From: Alginatibacterium sediminis
Lineage (GTDB): Bacteria; Pseudomonadota; Gammaproteobacteria; Enterobacterales; Celerinatantimonadaceae
NCBI RefSeq assembly: GCF_003610775.1
Contig: NZ_RAQO01000006.1
Span: 1 to 64,000 of the forward strand
Direction of reading: 5' to 3'
DNA: 64,000 nt
The number at the start of each line of letters is the position of its first letter. Position 1 is the stretch's first letter. Of this stretch, positions 27,856 to 38,298 are shown one piece after another. The notes under the pieces were generated by a model that saw only the letters and a program-made list of their open reading frames with translations, ran no database searches and had not been told where the DNA came from. The position numbers and the translations under genes were made by a program.

Positions 27856-29484
27856 ATGAGATCAGCAAAAACTGTCCTAAGCGCCGCGATTTCTATCGCA
27901 CTTTTAACGGGCGTCGCAAACACAGCCCTAGCCGCAGAAGTTCCAGCGGGTACAACATTAGCCGAAGTACAAGAACTTGTACGCGGTAACGGTACTGAAC
28001 CAGCTTCTCTTGACCCACACAAAACAGAAGGTGTTCCAGAGTCCCACATCCTTCGTGATTTATTTGAAGGTCTTGTTAACCAAGACGCTGACGGTAAAAT
28101 TGTTCCTGGTGTTGCTGAGACATGGACAACAGAAGGCAACAAGGTTTATACCTTTAACCTTCGTAAAGATGCTAAATGGTCAAATGGTGACCCCGTCACT
28201 GCCCACGATTTCGTATATAGCTTGCAACGTGCGGTAACGCCTGCAACAGCAAGTCCATATTCGTGGTATCTCGAAATGACCACAATGCAAAATGCTGGTG
28301 AGATTATTGCCGGTAACGCAAAACCAGATTCTTTAGGTGTTGAAGCTCTTGATGACTACACGCTAAAAATCACCCTCGATTCTGCTGTGCCATATTTTGT
28401 AAAAATGATGGCGCACACTACAGTTAAGCCTGTACACAAGGCAACTGTTGAAAAATTTGGCGACAAATGGACTGCACCTGAAAACTATGTTTCAAACGGT
28501 GCTTACGTGTTGTCTAAGTGGGTTGTAAACGAGCGCATCGAAATGGTTCGTAACGAAAGCTACTGGGATAACGAAAAAACTGTTATCAATAAAGTAACTT
28601 ACTTACCGATTGAAAACCAAGTTGCAGAAATGAACCGTTTCTTGGCTGGCGAAATCGACTTGACCAACGAAGTTCCTTTAGAGCACTTCAAACGTCTTAA
28701 GAAAGACCACGCTGATTCTTTGAACATTAAAGGTAACTTGTGTTCTTACTACTACGAGTTTAACAACAACAAAGCACCTTTTGATGATGTTCGCGTCCGT
28801 AGTGCACTTTCTTATGCAATTGATCGTGATATTGTAACCGAAAAAGTTTTAGGCCAAGGCCAAGTGTCTGCATATAGCTTTACGCCGTCAATTATCGAAG
28901 GCTTCTCGCCACCGGTAAGCGCTGCGGGTCAAATGACCCAAGATGAGCGTAACGAAAAAGCTAAGGCTCTACTAGCTGAAGCTGGTTTTGGTCCAGACAA
29001 TCAACTTGAGTTTACTTTGTTGTATAACACTTCAGAGAACCACAAGAAAATTGCACTTGCAGTTAGCCAAAACTGGAAGAAGAACTTGGGTGTTAAGGTT
29101 AACCTTGAAAACCAAGAGTGGAAAACCTATCTTTCAACCAAGCGTGAAGGTGGACATGAAGTTAGCCGTGCCGGTTGGTGTGGTGACTACAACGAAGCTT
29201 CAACATTCCTAAGCTTGATGCAATCTAACAATAGTTCTAACACTGCTTTTTATAACAGTGCTGACTATGACGGCAAAATGGCTAAAACTTTAGAAGTTGA
29301 TTCTGAAGCTGAACGTAACCAACTTTACGTAGAAGCAGAAGAGTTGCTGGCTAAAGATGTTCCAATTGCACCGATTTACCACTACGTCCAGACTCGTTTA
29401 GTTAACCCTAAACTAGGTGGATATGCGGAAAACAACGCAGAAGACCAAATCTACTCTAAAGATATGTACATTATTGCTGACTAA
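27856..29484 (+). CDS. oppA: Oligopeptide ABC transporter, periplasmic binding protein
   Basis: This 542-residue secreted binding protein of the SBP_bac_5 family captures peptides for the OppBCDF permease. The signal peptide (VLSAAISIALLTGVANTALAA) is followed by the family's N-terminal signature RGNGTEPASLDPHKTEGVP. The start is ATG 27856 because GGAG lies 6 bases upstream; a TTG at 27832 is only an open-frame extension. It leads the oppABCDF operon. A hairpin between it and oppB probably sets a higher oppA transcript level, as expected for a binding protein. Confidence 0.94.
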   Translation: MRSAKTVLSAAISIALLTGVANTALAAEVPAGTTLAEVQELVRGNGTEPASLDPHKTEGVPESHILRDLFEGLVNQDADGKIVPGVAETWTTEGNKVYTFNLRKDAKWSNGDPVTAHDFVYSLQRAVTPATASPYSWYLEMTTMQNAGEIIAGNAKPDSLGVEALDDYTLKITLDSAVPYFVKMMAHTTVKPVHKATVEKFGDKWTAPENYVSNGAYVLSKWVVNERIEMVRNESYWDNEKTVINKVTYLPIENQVAEMNRFLAGEIDLTNEVPLEHFKRLKKDHADSLNIKGNLCSYYYEFNNNKAPFDDVRVRSALSYAIDRDIVTEKVLGQGQVSAYSFTPSIIEGFSPPVSAAGQMTQDERNEKAKALLAEAGFGPDNQLEFTLLYNTSENHKKIALAVSQNWKKNLGVKVNLENQEWKTYLSTKREGGHEVSRAGWCGDYNEASTFLSLMQSNNSSNTAFYNSADYDGKMAKTLEVDSEAERNQLYVEAEELLAKDVPIAPIYHYVQTRLVNPKLGGYAENNAEDQIYSKDMYIIAD

Positions 29485-29514
29485 TCCATTTGGATGGCAA
29501 GTGTACTAAGTTCT

Positions 29515-29534
29515 GGGCTAGCTTAAGCTAGCCC
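29515..29534 (+). other. Intercistronic hairpin between oppA and oppB
   Basis: GGGCTAGC-TTAA-GCTAGCCC is a perfect 8-bp stem followed by TTATTATT. It resembles a leaky terminator or mRNA-stabilising stem, a common device to express the binding protein above the permease. Confidence 0.65.
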
Positions 29535-29579
29535 TTATTATTTATTGTCGATAGTGTTCTCGATTTACGAGACGAGTAT

Positions 29580-30500
29580 ATGTTAAATTTTATATTAAAA
29601 CGGACGCTTGAAGCGATCCCAACCTTATTAATCCTGATTACCGTATCGTTTTTTATGATGCGCTTTGCACCAGGAAACCCTTTCTCTAGTGAACGTGTTT
29701 TGCCACCAGAAGTTGAAGCCAACTTGAATGCAAAATACGGTCTTGATAAGCCTTTGACAGAGCAATACTTCAACTACATGAAGAACATGCTTCAAGGCGA
29801 TTTAGGTCCTTCTTTCAAATACAAAGATAAAAGCGTCACCGAACTTGTTGGTGCAGCGCTTCCGGTTTCAGCAAAAATCGGATTCTCCGCCTTTGTATTT
29901 ACAGTAATTATGGGGGTCGGAGTTGGTACGCTCGCGGCCTTGCGGCAAAACACCTGGGTAGATTACACAGTAATGTCGACGGCCATGGCCGGGGTGGTGA
30001 TGCCTTCCTTTGTTTTAGCGCCCGTCCTCGTCTATATATTCGCCTTGAAGTTACATTGGTTTCCGGCTGGTGGCTGGAATGGGGGGCAAATCCAATATGT
30101 GGTATTGCCAACTTTAGGTATGTCGCTGTTATATGTAGCAACCTTCGCACGTATTACACGTGGCAGCATGATCGAAGTATTGCACTCTAACTTTATCCGC
30201 ACCGCGAAAGCTAAAGGCTTACCTTACCGCCATATTATTATGCGTCACGCGCTTCGTCCTGCAATGCTTCCAGTTGTTTCGTATATGGGACCTGCATTTG
30301 TTGGGATTATCACCGGTTCGGTGGTTATCGAAACAATTTTTGGACTACCCGGAGTAGGGCGCTTGTTTGTGAATGGCGCGTTAAACCGCGATTATTCCTT
30401 GGTGCTAGGAGTTACCATTGTTGTTGGTAGCCTAACTATTATTTTCAATGCAATTGTCGACATTTTGTTGGCAGTGATTGATCCGAAAATTCGTTACTAG
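29580..30500 (+). CDS. oppB: Oligopeptide ABC transporter permease OppB
   Basis: This inner-membrane permease (306 aa) has six predicted segments, the N-terminal LKRTLEAIPTLLILITVSFF segment, and the EAA loop in RTAKAKGLPYRHIIMRHALRPAMLP through which it docks on the ATPases. It pairs with OppC to form the peptide channel. It lies 95 bases after oppA and 12 bases before oppC, in one operon. Confidence 0.95.
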   Translation: MLNFILKRTLEAIPTLLILITVSFFMMRFAPGNPFSSERVLPPEVEANLNAKYGLDKPLTEQYFNYMKNMLQGDLGPSFKYKDKSVTELVGAALPVSAKIGFSAFVFTVIMGVGVGTLAALRQNTWVDYTVMSTAMAGVVMPSFVLAPVLVYIFALKLHWFPAGGWNGGQIQYVVLPTLGMSLLYVATFARITRGSMIEVLHSNFIRTAKAKGLPYRHIIMRHALRPAMLPVVSYMGPAFVGIITGSVVIETIFGLPGVGRLFVNGALNRDYSLVLGVTIVVGSLTIIFNAIVDILLAVIDPKIRY

Positions 30501-30512
30501 GGGGCTGCGCTA

Positions 30513-31421
30513 ATGATAGATGCACAAGAAAATCGCAAATCCGTTGAAACGTTTGCAGAAAACTTAGAAGTTGAAGGTCGTAGTCTTTGGCAAGACGCGA
30601 TGCGACGTTTTAGTCGCAACCGCGCAGCAATGACCAGTATGTTTATCCTTCTACTCATCGTTGTTTTTATAATCTTTGGTCCCATGTTTGGCAATTACGA
30701 ATTTGATGAAGCCGACTGGGGAGCGATGCATTCACCTCCTTCAATTGAAAACGGTCACTACTTTGGCACCGACTCGCTAGGGCGCGATTTATACATGCGC
30801 ACCTTACTGGGGGGGCGTATCTCACTGATGGTTGGTGTGCTTGGGGCCTTGGTTGCTGTTGTAATCGGAACACTTTATGGCGCTACATCAGGATTTATTG
30901 GTGGACGTACCGACCGTGTCATGATGCGTATCCTTGAGATTTTGTACTCAATCCCATTTATGTTCTTAGTCATTTTGTTGGTGACTTTCTTTGGACGCGA
31001 CATCTTGCTCATTTTTGTAGCTATTGGAGCCGTGTCTTGGTTGGACATGGCGCGTGTTGTTCGGGGACAGACTCTAAGTTTACGTAATAAAGAGTTTATT
31101 GAAGCCGCTGAGGTGTGTGGGGTTTCGCGTTGGAATATCATCACCAAACATATTGTTCCTAACGTGCTTGGCATTGTTGCGGTTTATGCGACCTTGTTAG
31201 TACCCGGTATGATCTTGCTTGAATCGTTCCTAAGTTTCCTTGGTCTTGGTGTTCAAGAGCCAAGTACCAGCTGGGGTGCCTTGCTGCAAGACGGTGCGAA
31301 TACTATGGAAGTAGCATTATGGCAATTAATGGTGCCTGGCACATTTATGATTGTGACCCTATTTTGCTTTAACTATGTCGGCGATGGCTTGCGTGATGCG
31401 CTTGATCCCAAAGACCGTTAG
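30513..31421 (+). CDS. oppC: Oligopeptide ABC transporter permease OppC
   Basis: This is the second permease subunit (302 aa), with the usual cytosolic N-terminal extension, a first membrane segment at about residues 43-65, the FGTDSLGRDLYMRTLLGGRISL loop and the EAA motif in EFIEAAEVCGVSRWNIITKHIVPN. It forms the channel with OppB and contacts OppD/OppF. GGGGGC precedes the ATG. Confidence 0.95.
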   Translation: MIDAQENRKSVETFAENLEVEGRSLWQDAMRRFSRNRAAMTSMFILLLIVVFIIFGPMFGNYEFDEADWGAMHSPPSIENGHYFGTDSLGRDLYMRTLLGGRISLMVGVLGALVAVVIGTLYGATSGFIGGRTDRVMMRILEILYSIPFMFLVILLVTFFGRDILLIFVAIGAVSWLDMARVVRGQTLSLRNKEFIEAAEVCGVSRWNIITKHIVPNVLGIVAVYATLLVPGMILLESFLSFLGLGVQEPSTSWGALLQDGANTMEVALWQLMVPGTFMIVTLFCFNYVGDGLRDALDPKDR

Positions 31422-31451
31422 ACCAAGCGAAAAGCTGAGTTAGGAAAGAAT

Positions 31452-32426
31452 ATGAGTTTATTAGACGTTAAAGACCTCCGGGTTGAGTTTTCAACCCCCG
31501 ATGGCAGTGTGACTGCCGTTAATGATTTGAATTTTGATTTAGAGCTTGGGCAAACGCTCGGGATTGTTGGTGAGTCGGGATCAGGGAAAAGTCAAACTGC
31601 TTTCGCATTGATGGGCTTGCTTGCATCTAACGGTACAATTACCGGTAGTGCCAAGTTTCGTGATAGTGAGATTTTAAATCTTCCAGAGAAAAAGCTGAAT
31701 AAAATACGAGCTGAGAAAATCGCCATGATTTTCCAAGACCCAATGACCAGCTTAAATCCGTATATGCGTGTAGGCGCTCAGCTTAAAGAAGTACTTAAAC
31801 TGCATAAAGGCATGAGCGACAAAGACGCCTTTGAAGAATCAGTTAAAATGCTCGATGCAGTTAAGATCCCGGAAGCTCGCAAGCGTATGCACATGTACCC
31901 GCATGAGTTTTCAGGTGGTATGCGTCAGCGTGTGATGATTGCGATGGCGCTTTTGTGCCGTCCAGAATTGCTGATAGCAGACGAACCAACTACCGCACTC
32001 GATGTAACCGTACAAGCGCAAATAATGTTGCTATTGAACGAGCTTAAACAAGAGTTTAACACCTCTATCATATTGATTACTCACGATTTAGGAGTGGTTG
32101 CTGGTAGTTGTGAGAAAGTACTGGTGATGTATGCCGGACGTACCATGGAATATGGTACGGCTGACGAAGTTTTCTACAAGCCTTCACATCCATACACTGA
32201 AGGTCTGCTAAAAGCGATTCCGCGTTTGGATACCGAGGGAGAGATTCTTCCAACAATTGCCGGTAATCCACCTAACTTGCTTAAACTGCCACCGGGCTGT
32301 CCGTTCCAAGACCGCTGCCATCGCGCCAGTGATCGTTGCTTCTCGGAAGCGCCGCCGTTGGTAGATTTTGATTCGGAGCGTAAACGCGCCTGTCACTCTG
32401 ATTGGTACTTGGAGAACGCTTCATGA
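31452..32426 (+). CDS. oppD: Oligopeptide ABC transporter ATPase OppD
   Basis: This cytosolic ATPase (324 aa) has Walker [10 protein letters not shown], the [14 protein letters not shown] signature, Walker [13 protein letters not shown] and the C-terminal oligopeptide-specific extension with [16 protein letters not shown], whose cysteines in relatives can bind an Fe-S cluster. It works as a heterodimer with OppF. Its stop overlaps the oppF start (ATGA), so translation is coupled. Confidence 0.95.
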   Translation: MSLLDVKDLRVEFSTPDGSVTAVNDLNFDLELGQTLGIVGESGSGKSQTAFALMGLLASNGTITGSAKFRDSEILNLPEKKLNKIRAEKIAMIFQDPMTSLNPYMRVGAQLKEVLKLHKGMSDKDAFEESVKMLDAVKIPEARKRMHMYPHEFSGGMRQRVMIAMALLCRPELLIADEPTTALDVTVQAQIMLLLNELKQEFNTSIILITHDLGVVAGSCEKVLVMYAGRTMEYGTADEVFYKPSHPYTEGLLKAIPRLDTEGEILPTIAGNPPNLLKLPPGCPFQDRCHRASDRCFSEAPPLVDFDSERKRACHSDWYLENAS

Positions 32427-33412
32427 GCAACAAGCCTTTATTACTCGATATCGATGATTTAAAAGTCTACTTTCAGATTAAAGATAGTGGCGCTATGCCT
32501 TGGACGCCCTCGCATACGCTTAAAGCCGTTGATGGCGTTTCATTGAAGTTATACGAAGGTGAAACACTTGGCGTTGTTGGTGAGTCTGGCTGCGGTAAGT
32601 CGACCTTTGCGCGTGCTGTTATTGGCTTGGTAAAAGCCGAAGCCGGTAAGGTGCTTTGGCTTGGTAGTGATCTAACGAAGTTAGACCACAAAGCTTTGCG
32701 TGATACCCGCAAAGACATGCAAATGATTTTCCAAGATCCACTTGCTTCATTGAATCCGCGTATGACCATTGGCGATATTATCGCGGAGCCACTACAAACC
32801 TTCTATCCTGAGCTTTCTAAAACGCAAGTTAAAGAAAAAGTTCGAGCGATGATGACAAAGGTTGGTTTGTTACCAAACGTAATTAACCGCTACCCTCACG
32901 AATTTTCTGGCGGCCAATGCCAACGAATTGGTATTGCGCGCGCCTTGATTTTAGAACCAAAAATGATTATCTGTGACGAACCGGTATCGGCGTTGGATGT
33001 ATCGATTCAGGCGCAAGTGGTCAACTTGTTGATGGAACTACAAAAAGAAATGGGCTTAAGCCTTATCTTTATTGCCCATGACTTGTCGGTGGTAAAACAC
33101 ATCTCTGACCGTGTGTTGGTTATGTACTTGGGGAACGCCGTAGAGCTTGCAGAGTCGAAGGACATGTTTGCTAACCCGAGTCACCCGTATACCAAAGCGC
33201 TAATGTCGGCAGTACCAGTGCCAGATCCTAAAGTCGAACGGAATAAGAAAATTGAGATTTTGGAAGGGGACCTACCGTCGCCTATCTCGCCGCCATCCGG
33301 TTGTGTATTTAGAACTCGTTGCCCAATCGCTGATGAACAATGTGCGAAAACAAAACCCAAACTTGAAGGAAAAATTGAGCATCAGGTGAGCTGTTTAAAA
33401 GTTTCAGTATAG
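32423..33412 (+). CDS. oppF: Oligopeptide ABC transporter ATPase OppF
   Basis: This is the partner ATPase (329 aa), with Walker [24 protein letters not shown], Walker [12 protein letters not shown] and the C-terminal [14 protein letters not shown] motif. I chose ATG 32423, which overlaps the oppD stop as ATGA and has GGAG 8 bases upstream; the TTG at 32402 is unlikely. It is the last gene of the operon, closed by a terminator. Confidence 0.94.
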   Translation: MSNKPLLLDIDDLKVYFQIKDSGAMPWTPSHTLKAVDGVSLKLYEGETLGVVGESGCGKSTFARAVIGLVKAEAGKVLWLGSDLTKLDHKALRDTRKDMQMIFQDPLASLNPRMTIGDIIAEPLQTFYPELSKTQVKEKVRAMMTKVGLLPNVINRYPHEFSGGQCQRIGIARALILEPKMIICDEPVSALDVSIQAQVVNLLMELQKEMGLSLIFIAHDLSVVKHISDRVLVMYLGNAVELAESKDMFANPSHPYTKALMSAVPVPDPKVERNKKIEILEGDLPSPISPPSGCVFRTRCPIADEQCAKTKPKLEGKIEHQVSCLKVSV

Positions 33413-33438
33413 AAGCATGTTGTTCAAGTTAGAAAAAG

Positions 33439-33462
33439 ACCTCGGCATGCCGGGGTTTTTTT
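33439..33462 (+). terminator. Intrinsic terminator of the opp operon
   Basis: ACCTCGG-CATG-CCGGGGT (with one G-U pair) followed by seven T residues, about 26 bases after the oppF stop. The remaining bases to 33712 show no gene and presumably carry the glgC promoter. Confidence 0.82.
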
Positions 33463-33712
33463 ATGTCTAACTATTTCGTTAAATGCACCCATTTGGTGCA
33501 GCATTCACCATGAAGTATCTGATTAGTGAGGCAGTAATACTTAAATGCTGTCAGTGGGGATAGAAATTTTAACAGTTCATACAATTATTTGGATTAATAA
33601 GTGTTCAGTTACAACACTTTAGGATGAAAACAACTTTTCTTTGAAGTCAATTTAATTTGCCGTGGCGTATAGCTTGCAAGCGTTTTCATAAAACGATAAG
33701 CAGGAGATGCAA

Positions 33713-35014
33713 ATGATAAGTGAAACCCTAACCATAGTTCTAGCTGGCGGTGTCGGTTCTCGACTCGCTCCATTAACGCAACATCGCGCCAAGCCGGCCG
33801 TACCATTTGGTGGTAAGTACCGGATTATTGACTTCACATTAAGTAATTGTTTGTACTCAGGATTACGCCGAATACTGGTTTTAACCCAGTACAAATCTCA
33901 CTCGCTTCACAAACATATCCGTGATGGTTGGTCTATTTTCAACCCTGAACTCAGTGAATATGTCACCACCGTTCCTCCACAGCAAATGCATGGCGAAAAA
34001 TGGTACGGCGGAACAGCCGACGCAATCTATCAAAATTTGTACTTACTAGAGCGCAGTAAAGCTAAATACGTTGTGGTTCTGTCTGGCGATCATATCTACC
34101 GCATGGACTATGCAGCCATGCTAGAGGGGCATATTAACAATAATGCCGACCTAACCATCGCCTGTATGGAAGTATCAAAGGATGAGGCTAAAGAATTCGG
34201 CGTGATGCAAGTTGACGCTCATCAGCAGATTTTGGACTTTGCAGAAAAACCAGATGAACCCAGTGAACTGCCGAATCAACCGGGGCGCTCGCTGGCGTCA
34301 ATGGGGGTATACATTTTCAAAATGTCGAGTTTGATCACAGCATTGAAAGGCGATGCAGGGCGTGAGCAATCAGAGCATGATTTTGGTAAAGACATTATTC
34401 CAAAGTTGATCGCAAATAAACGAGTTTTTGCCCATGGCTTTGGCGGTTCACAAGGGCGTGTTAGTCAAGATTGTTATTGGCGTGATGTCGGGACAATTGA
34501 CGCCTACTATCAAGCAAATATGGATTTGCTTAAGCCTGTTCCCCCACTAGATTTGTACCAAGAAGACTGGCAGATCCGCACCTATGAGAAACAATATCCG
34601 CCTGCGCGTACGGTGCCGGGTAGTTCAGGTAACGAAGGTATCAGTATTAATTCAATTACCGCAAGTGGCGTTGTGGTGGCTGGAGCATGCGTACAAAATT
34701 CTATTTTGTTTGCAAAAGTAAGAGTCGAAGACGAAGCCATGGTAAACGAGTCTGTTTTACTCGATAGGGTTGTTGTAGGTAAAAATGCCCAGCTACGCCG
34801 GTGTATTATTGATAAAGATGTGGTGATTCCCGCAGGTACTAAAATAGGATTTGATAAAAAAACTGATGCCGCTCTATTCACCATTTCACCTGATGGAGTT
34901 GTAGTTGTTCCAGAAGGCTACGTATTTGAACAAGCACCGAGCAAGCAAGCATCACGGCCAATAGTAAGTCCCAATTTAAACGTAACTTCTGAGCGAGCTG
35001 TACACGCAAAGTAG
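33713..35014 (+). CDS. glgC: Glucose-1-phosphate adenylyltransferase
   Basis: This enzyme (433 aa) makes ADP-glucose, the first committed step of glycogen synthesis. It has the nucleotidyltransferase opening [13 protein letters not shown], the [16 protein letters not shown] block, the GTADAIYQN loop and a C-terminal left-handed beta-helix. ATG 33713 is preferred over 33707 because AGGAG lies 6 bases before it, while the upstream ATG directly abuts that site. No glgA, glgB, glgX or glgP is adjacent, so it is separated from the rest of the pathway. It has its own terminator. Confidence 0.94.
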   Translation: MISETLTIVLAGGVGSRLAPLTQHRAKPAVPFGGKYRIIDFTLSNCLYSGLRRILVLTQYKSHSLHKHIRDGWSIFNPELSEYVTTVPPQQMHGEKWYGGTADAIYQNLYLLERSKAKYVVVLSGDHIYRMDYAAMLEGHINNNADLTIACMEVSKDEAKEFGVMQVDAHQQILDFAEKPDEPSELPNQPGRSLASMGVYIFKMSSLITALKGDAGREQSEHDFGKDIIPKLIANKRVFAHGFGGSQGRVSQDCYWRDVGTIDAYYQANMDLLKPVPPLDLYQEDWQIRTYEKQYPPARTVPGSSGNEGISINSITASGVVVAGACVQNSILFAKVRVEDEAMVNESVLLDRVVVGKNAQLRRCIIDKDVVIPAGTKIGFDKKTDAALFTISPDGVVVVPEGYVFEQAPSKQASRPIVSPNLNVTSERAVHAK

Positions 35015-35021
35015 TCGAAAT

Positions 35022-35044
35022 AGCCCTGTTGGTTCAGGGCTTTT
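35022..35044 (+). terminator. Intrinsic terminator after glgC
   Basis: AGCCCTG and CAGGGCT flank a TTGGTT loop and are followed by TTTT. It lies between convergent glgC and the MFS gene. Confidence 0.8.
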
Positions 35045-35053
35045 AGAGCAAAC

Positions 35054-36235
35054 TTAAGCTTGGGCTGCGGGAGGTTGAACCGGTTTAGGCTTAATTAACA
35101 GTAATAGTAAGGACGCGGCACTGACGACGGCCATGATTACAAAGACTGAATTGCCTAAATCTGTATAGAAATAGCCACAAATAAAGGTAAGCAGGGCTGT
35201 ACCCAAATTTAGAGCAAGCGCAGAATATAACCCTTGCAGCGCTATAGTTTCACTTCCCTTGGTTGCAATGGCTATATACTTGATTGATGCTAAGTGAGCA
35301 ACAGCGTAGCTTACGGCATGTAAGCTTTGAGCAATCGCGATTAACCATAGGTCATCGCTCATACCGGTGATAAACCAACGGACACTACAACCAATCGCCG
35401 CCAAAATAAGCATGCGTTCAGGGTTCCATCGACTAAACAGCTTTTGCCCGTAAACCATCATCCCCATTTCAAAAATTACTGCTGCGCCCCACAAGTAACC
35501 AATGATTGATTCAGAAAATCCAATGGACTTCCAATACAAGGCGCTATAGGCGTAGTAAGCCGCATGTGAACCTTGAATTAAGGCCACAACAACAATAAAT
35601 TTTACGATTGAAGGGCGCTGCAAAAGTTGCCAAAAACTGGTTGATTTGGTTTCAGTTTGGTTTGATTGGTCGCTGTCGGGATCATCATCGAGCGCTGGGC
35701 TCGCCGGTATATAGGTAATAAACAAAGTCAGCATAGAGGTGATGATGACAGCGATGATGATGGTATCTTCACCCCAATTGCTAATCAGTACTCCCATGAC
35801 CATGGTCATAACCATGAATGAGGCAGACCCCCAAACGCGTACCTGGCCGTAATTGAGCTTTATTTTGTGGATCCAACGGGTTGCCATTGAATCCCCAAGT
35901 GGGATTAAACAGGCTAGCAAGGCATTGATTAATAGGGTTACGGCAACTAATACCCACAAATCGCGTTTAAAGTACATTAGTGCAACTGCGACAATTGAAA
36001 TGAGCAGTAACCAACGGCTTACCGGGATTAGTTGGCTGTTTTGCTTCACTCGAGGAACAATAACTATACCGCCAATAAAACGAGCTAACATGCCAAAGCT
36101 CAGCAGCATACCGATATCACTCGCATTCATGCCTTCTTTGCTTAGCCATAACGACCAGAAAGGGATGAAACAAGCCCATACAGCGAAGAACATGGTAAAA
36201 AATGAAGCGAGCCAAACAGGCGCCTTTAATTGCAC
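35054..36235 (-). CDS. MFS transporter, HcaT/LacY-like
   Basis: This 393-residue protein shows about 12 hydrophobic segments. The opening, with FIPFWSLWLSKEGMNASDIGML and LARFIGGIVIVPRV, parallels E. coli HcaT (IFLPFWSVWLKGIGLTPETIG, LVARFLGSLLIAPRV), and LNYGQVRVWGSASFM matches LDYGKVRLWGSVAFV. HcaT is a proton-coupled 3-phenylpropionate carrier. No aromatic catabolism genes lie nearby, so the substrate remains open. Confidence 0.87.
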   Translation of the reverse strand: MQLKAPVWLASFFTMFFAVWACFIPFWSLWLSKEGMNASDIGMLLSFGMLARFIGGIVIVPRVKQNSQLIPVSRWLLLISIVAVALMYFKRDLWVLVAVTLLINALLACLIPLGDSMATRWIHKIKLNYGQVRVWGSASFMVMTMVMGVLISNWGEDTIIIAVIITSMLTLFITYIPASPALDDDPDSDQSNQTETKSTSFWQLLQRPSIVKFIVVVALIQGSHAAYYAYSALYWKSIGFSESIIGYLWGAAVIFEMGMMVYGQKLFSRWNPERMLILAAIGCSVRWFITGMSDDLWLIAIAQSLHAVSYAVAHLASIKYIAIATKGSETIALQGLYSALALNLGTALLTFICGYFYTDLGNSVFVIMAVVSAASLLLLLIKPKPVQPPAAQA

Positions 36236-36611
36236 AGCGACTTGACCTTAATAGCGGGGATTGCGGCGATTATCCGCGCAATAATTGAGATCTGCAAGCG
36301 TATTCAATTCCGGCTCAGCAATTCAGCGCTGTTTGTTGTACTAAGTGCTGTTTAAAGGAAAATGATAGAGCGTAAATTGCTGTACTGCTGATAGCGTCTG
36401 AATTAGTTCTCCGGTGAAGGAAACTTTGACTTTATTTCGAAAACTAGGGGACATCGTTGTGATGTGCTAGGGTTGATATTGGAGTTAAGTTGATGAGTAC
36501 ATTTAAAAATAAGCAGCGGTTAATGTAATAGAGGCGGTAAGTTTATCTATTGTCATAAATTGTATTCAGAGATATTTGAATAAATACCCCAATTAGTAAC
36601 AGTGAGTAACG
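36236..36611. other. Intergenic region before the CRP-like gene
   Basis: About 375 bases separate the divergent MFS and regulator genes. I see no RNA gene, no CDS and no clear inverted-repeat operator. AT-rich segments near 36500-36600 probably contain the regulator promoter. Confidence 0.35.
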
Positions 36612-37334
36612 GTGATAGAGATTTTTTCCAATGAGTGGCCTTGTGATTTATCCCAAGAAACCAAACTACAACTCTCAAGTATCGCGAAGTTAGAATCTAA
36701 CTTGGTTGATATAGGCATAGGACCAGATAGCAGTCTACTGCGGGGCGCTGTCTATATTCGTCGCGGTCAGTTTTCAATGGTATTACCGTCCGGTGATGGC
36801 CGTACCACAACCGGTTACCTATTGGGTGCCGGCGAATGGCTAAGCGGATTAATGGTTAGTAATGACCAAACTTCAAATGTTGGGGCTACAGCATTAAGCG
36901 ACTTGGAGCTAGTTTATTTTCCACATTCAAAGCTATTTCCGATGTTCCAAAAAAACTTTGAGCTCTATAAATGGTTGAGTGCGATTCAAGCTAACCTTCA
37001 GCTAAAAGTGTTGCAAACAGCGGTTAGTTATTTGCACAGCTTAGAAGCTAGAGTTGTCTATTTTCTATTCGATTACTTACGTACTAGCGCGACAATTAGT
37101 GGCGCATTGCCTCAACTTAAATTGAATCAAAGCCAAGTAAGCGAAATTGTAGGGGTTACCCGCCCGCGGGTGAATCAAGTTTTTCAAGTCCTTGCTAAAG
37201 CGGGTGAAATTGAAATACAACGCGGTACTATTACCTTTCTGAATATTGATGCCTTAGGCAGACGTCTCGATAATGTGAATTTAGAATTCAGAGACCCCAG
37301 AACTGAAATTGCAAAGCGATACACAGACCTTTAA
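36612..37334 (+). CDS. CRP/FNR-family transcriptional regulator
   Basis: This 240-residue regulator has an N-terminal cyclic-nucleotide-binding-like beta barrel (residues about 20-120), a dimer helix and a winged helix at about 160-215, with the HTH LNQSQVSEIVGVTRPRVNQVFQVL. It lacks the N-terminal cysteine cluster of FNR and the RxS cAMP contacts of CRP are not evident, so the effector is unknown. The start is GTG 36612 with only a weak ribosome site. It is followed 36 bases later by yegS on the same strand, which could be a target or simply cotranscribed. Confidence 0.85.
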   Translation: MIEIFSNEWPCDLSQETKLQLSSIAKLESNLVDIGIGPDSSLLRGAVYIRRGQFSMVLPSGDGRTTTGYLLGAGEWLSGLMVSNDQTSNVGATALSDLELVYFPHSKLFPMFQKNFELYKWLSAIQANLQLKVLQTAVSYLHSLEARVVYFLFDYLRTSATISGALPQLKLNQSQVSEIVGVTRPRVNQVFQVLAKAGEIEIQRGTITFLNIDALGRRLDNVNLEFRDPRTEIAKRYTDL

Positions 37335-37370
37335 ATACATAACCCTAGCAGTGGAGCGAGAAGCGTTATT

Positions 37371-38279
37371 ATGAAAGTTAGATTAATAATTAATGGTAAA
37401 AAAGCAGGCTTACAGCCAGTACGAGATGCTGTGTATCAAATTCGAGATCAAGGTTGCGACTTAGAAGTTAGAAGTACTTGGGAAGCTGGCGATGTGCTTA
37501 GACTAGTACAAGAAGCGCGTCAGCAAGGGGTAGACCGTATTATTGCTGGTGGTGGCGACGGTACTGTTAATGAAGCAGTAGATGCTCTTATGACCTTGCC
37601 AAAAGACGAGCGCTGCGAACTAGCAATACTACCTTTAGGTACAGCCAACGACTTTGCAACTAGTTTGGGCCAAGCACTGGACCCCTTAGGAGCACTTCAA
37701 TTAGCGTACTCCGGAGCCAGCGAAGCTATAGATATAGGCAAAATCAATAAGCGCCATTTTGTAAATATTGCCACCGCTGGTTTTGGGGCCAAAGTAACTG
37801 CCCAGACCCCCATTGCATTAAAAAACTTCTTGGGCGGCGGTGCTTATACCTTACAAGGCCTGATACAGGCTTTAGATTTTGTCCCTTATACCGGAACCTT
37901 AAAAATGGCGGGTAAAGAGCGCCGTACTGAAGTAGTCGTTGGTGGGGTTTGTAATGGACGACAAGCCGGTGGCGGACAAGTATTGGCCCCACAAGCCTAC
38001 ATTAATGATGGCCTACTCGATGTCGTAGGTGTTGTTCAATTTCCAGCGGTAGAGCTATCCAATGTAGTGCGTGCGCTACTCGACCCAAATATTGAAAGTA
38101 ACTTTGTTTTTCGCGAGCAAGTTCCAAGCCTTGAATTTGAAAGCCACGGTGAAATTATGCCTATTAATCTTGATGGTGAACCTTATGCTCCCAGAAAAGC
38201 CCAAATAGAGCTTATCCGGGCTGCGGTTCGATTGGTTGTGCCAGAAAACTGCCCGCTAATTGCAACGGCAGCCAGCTAG
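37371..38279 (+). CDS. yegS: YegS-like lipid kinase
   Basis: This 302-residue protein belongs to the diacylglycerol/lipid kinase family. It shows the catalytic loop GGGDGTVNEAVDALM at about residues 63-77 and the GTANDFATSLG block that follows in YegS. E. coli YegS phosphorylates phosphatidylglycerol in vitro. It is cytosolic and peripheral to the membrane. It probably forms a short transcript with the preceding regulator. Confidence 0.9.
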   Translation: MKVRLIINGKKAGLQPVRDAVYQIRDQGCDLEVRSTWEAGDVLRLVQEARQQGVDRIIAGGGDGTVNEAVDALMTLPKDERCELAILPLGTANDFATSLGQALDPLGALQLAYSGASEAIDIGKINKRHFVNIATAGFGAKVTAQTPIALKNFLGGGAYTLQGLIQALDFVPYTGTLKMAGKERRTEVVVGGVCNGRQAGGGQVLAPQAYINDGLLDVVGVVQFPAVELSNVVRALLDPNIESNFVFREQVPSLEFESHGEIMPINLDGEPYAPRKAQIELIRAAVRLVVPENCPLIATAAS

Positions 38280-38298
38280 AGCGTTAGTGAGTGCTCGC

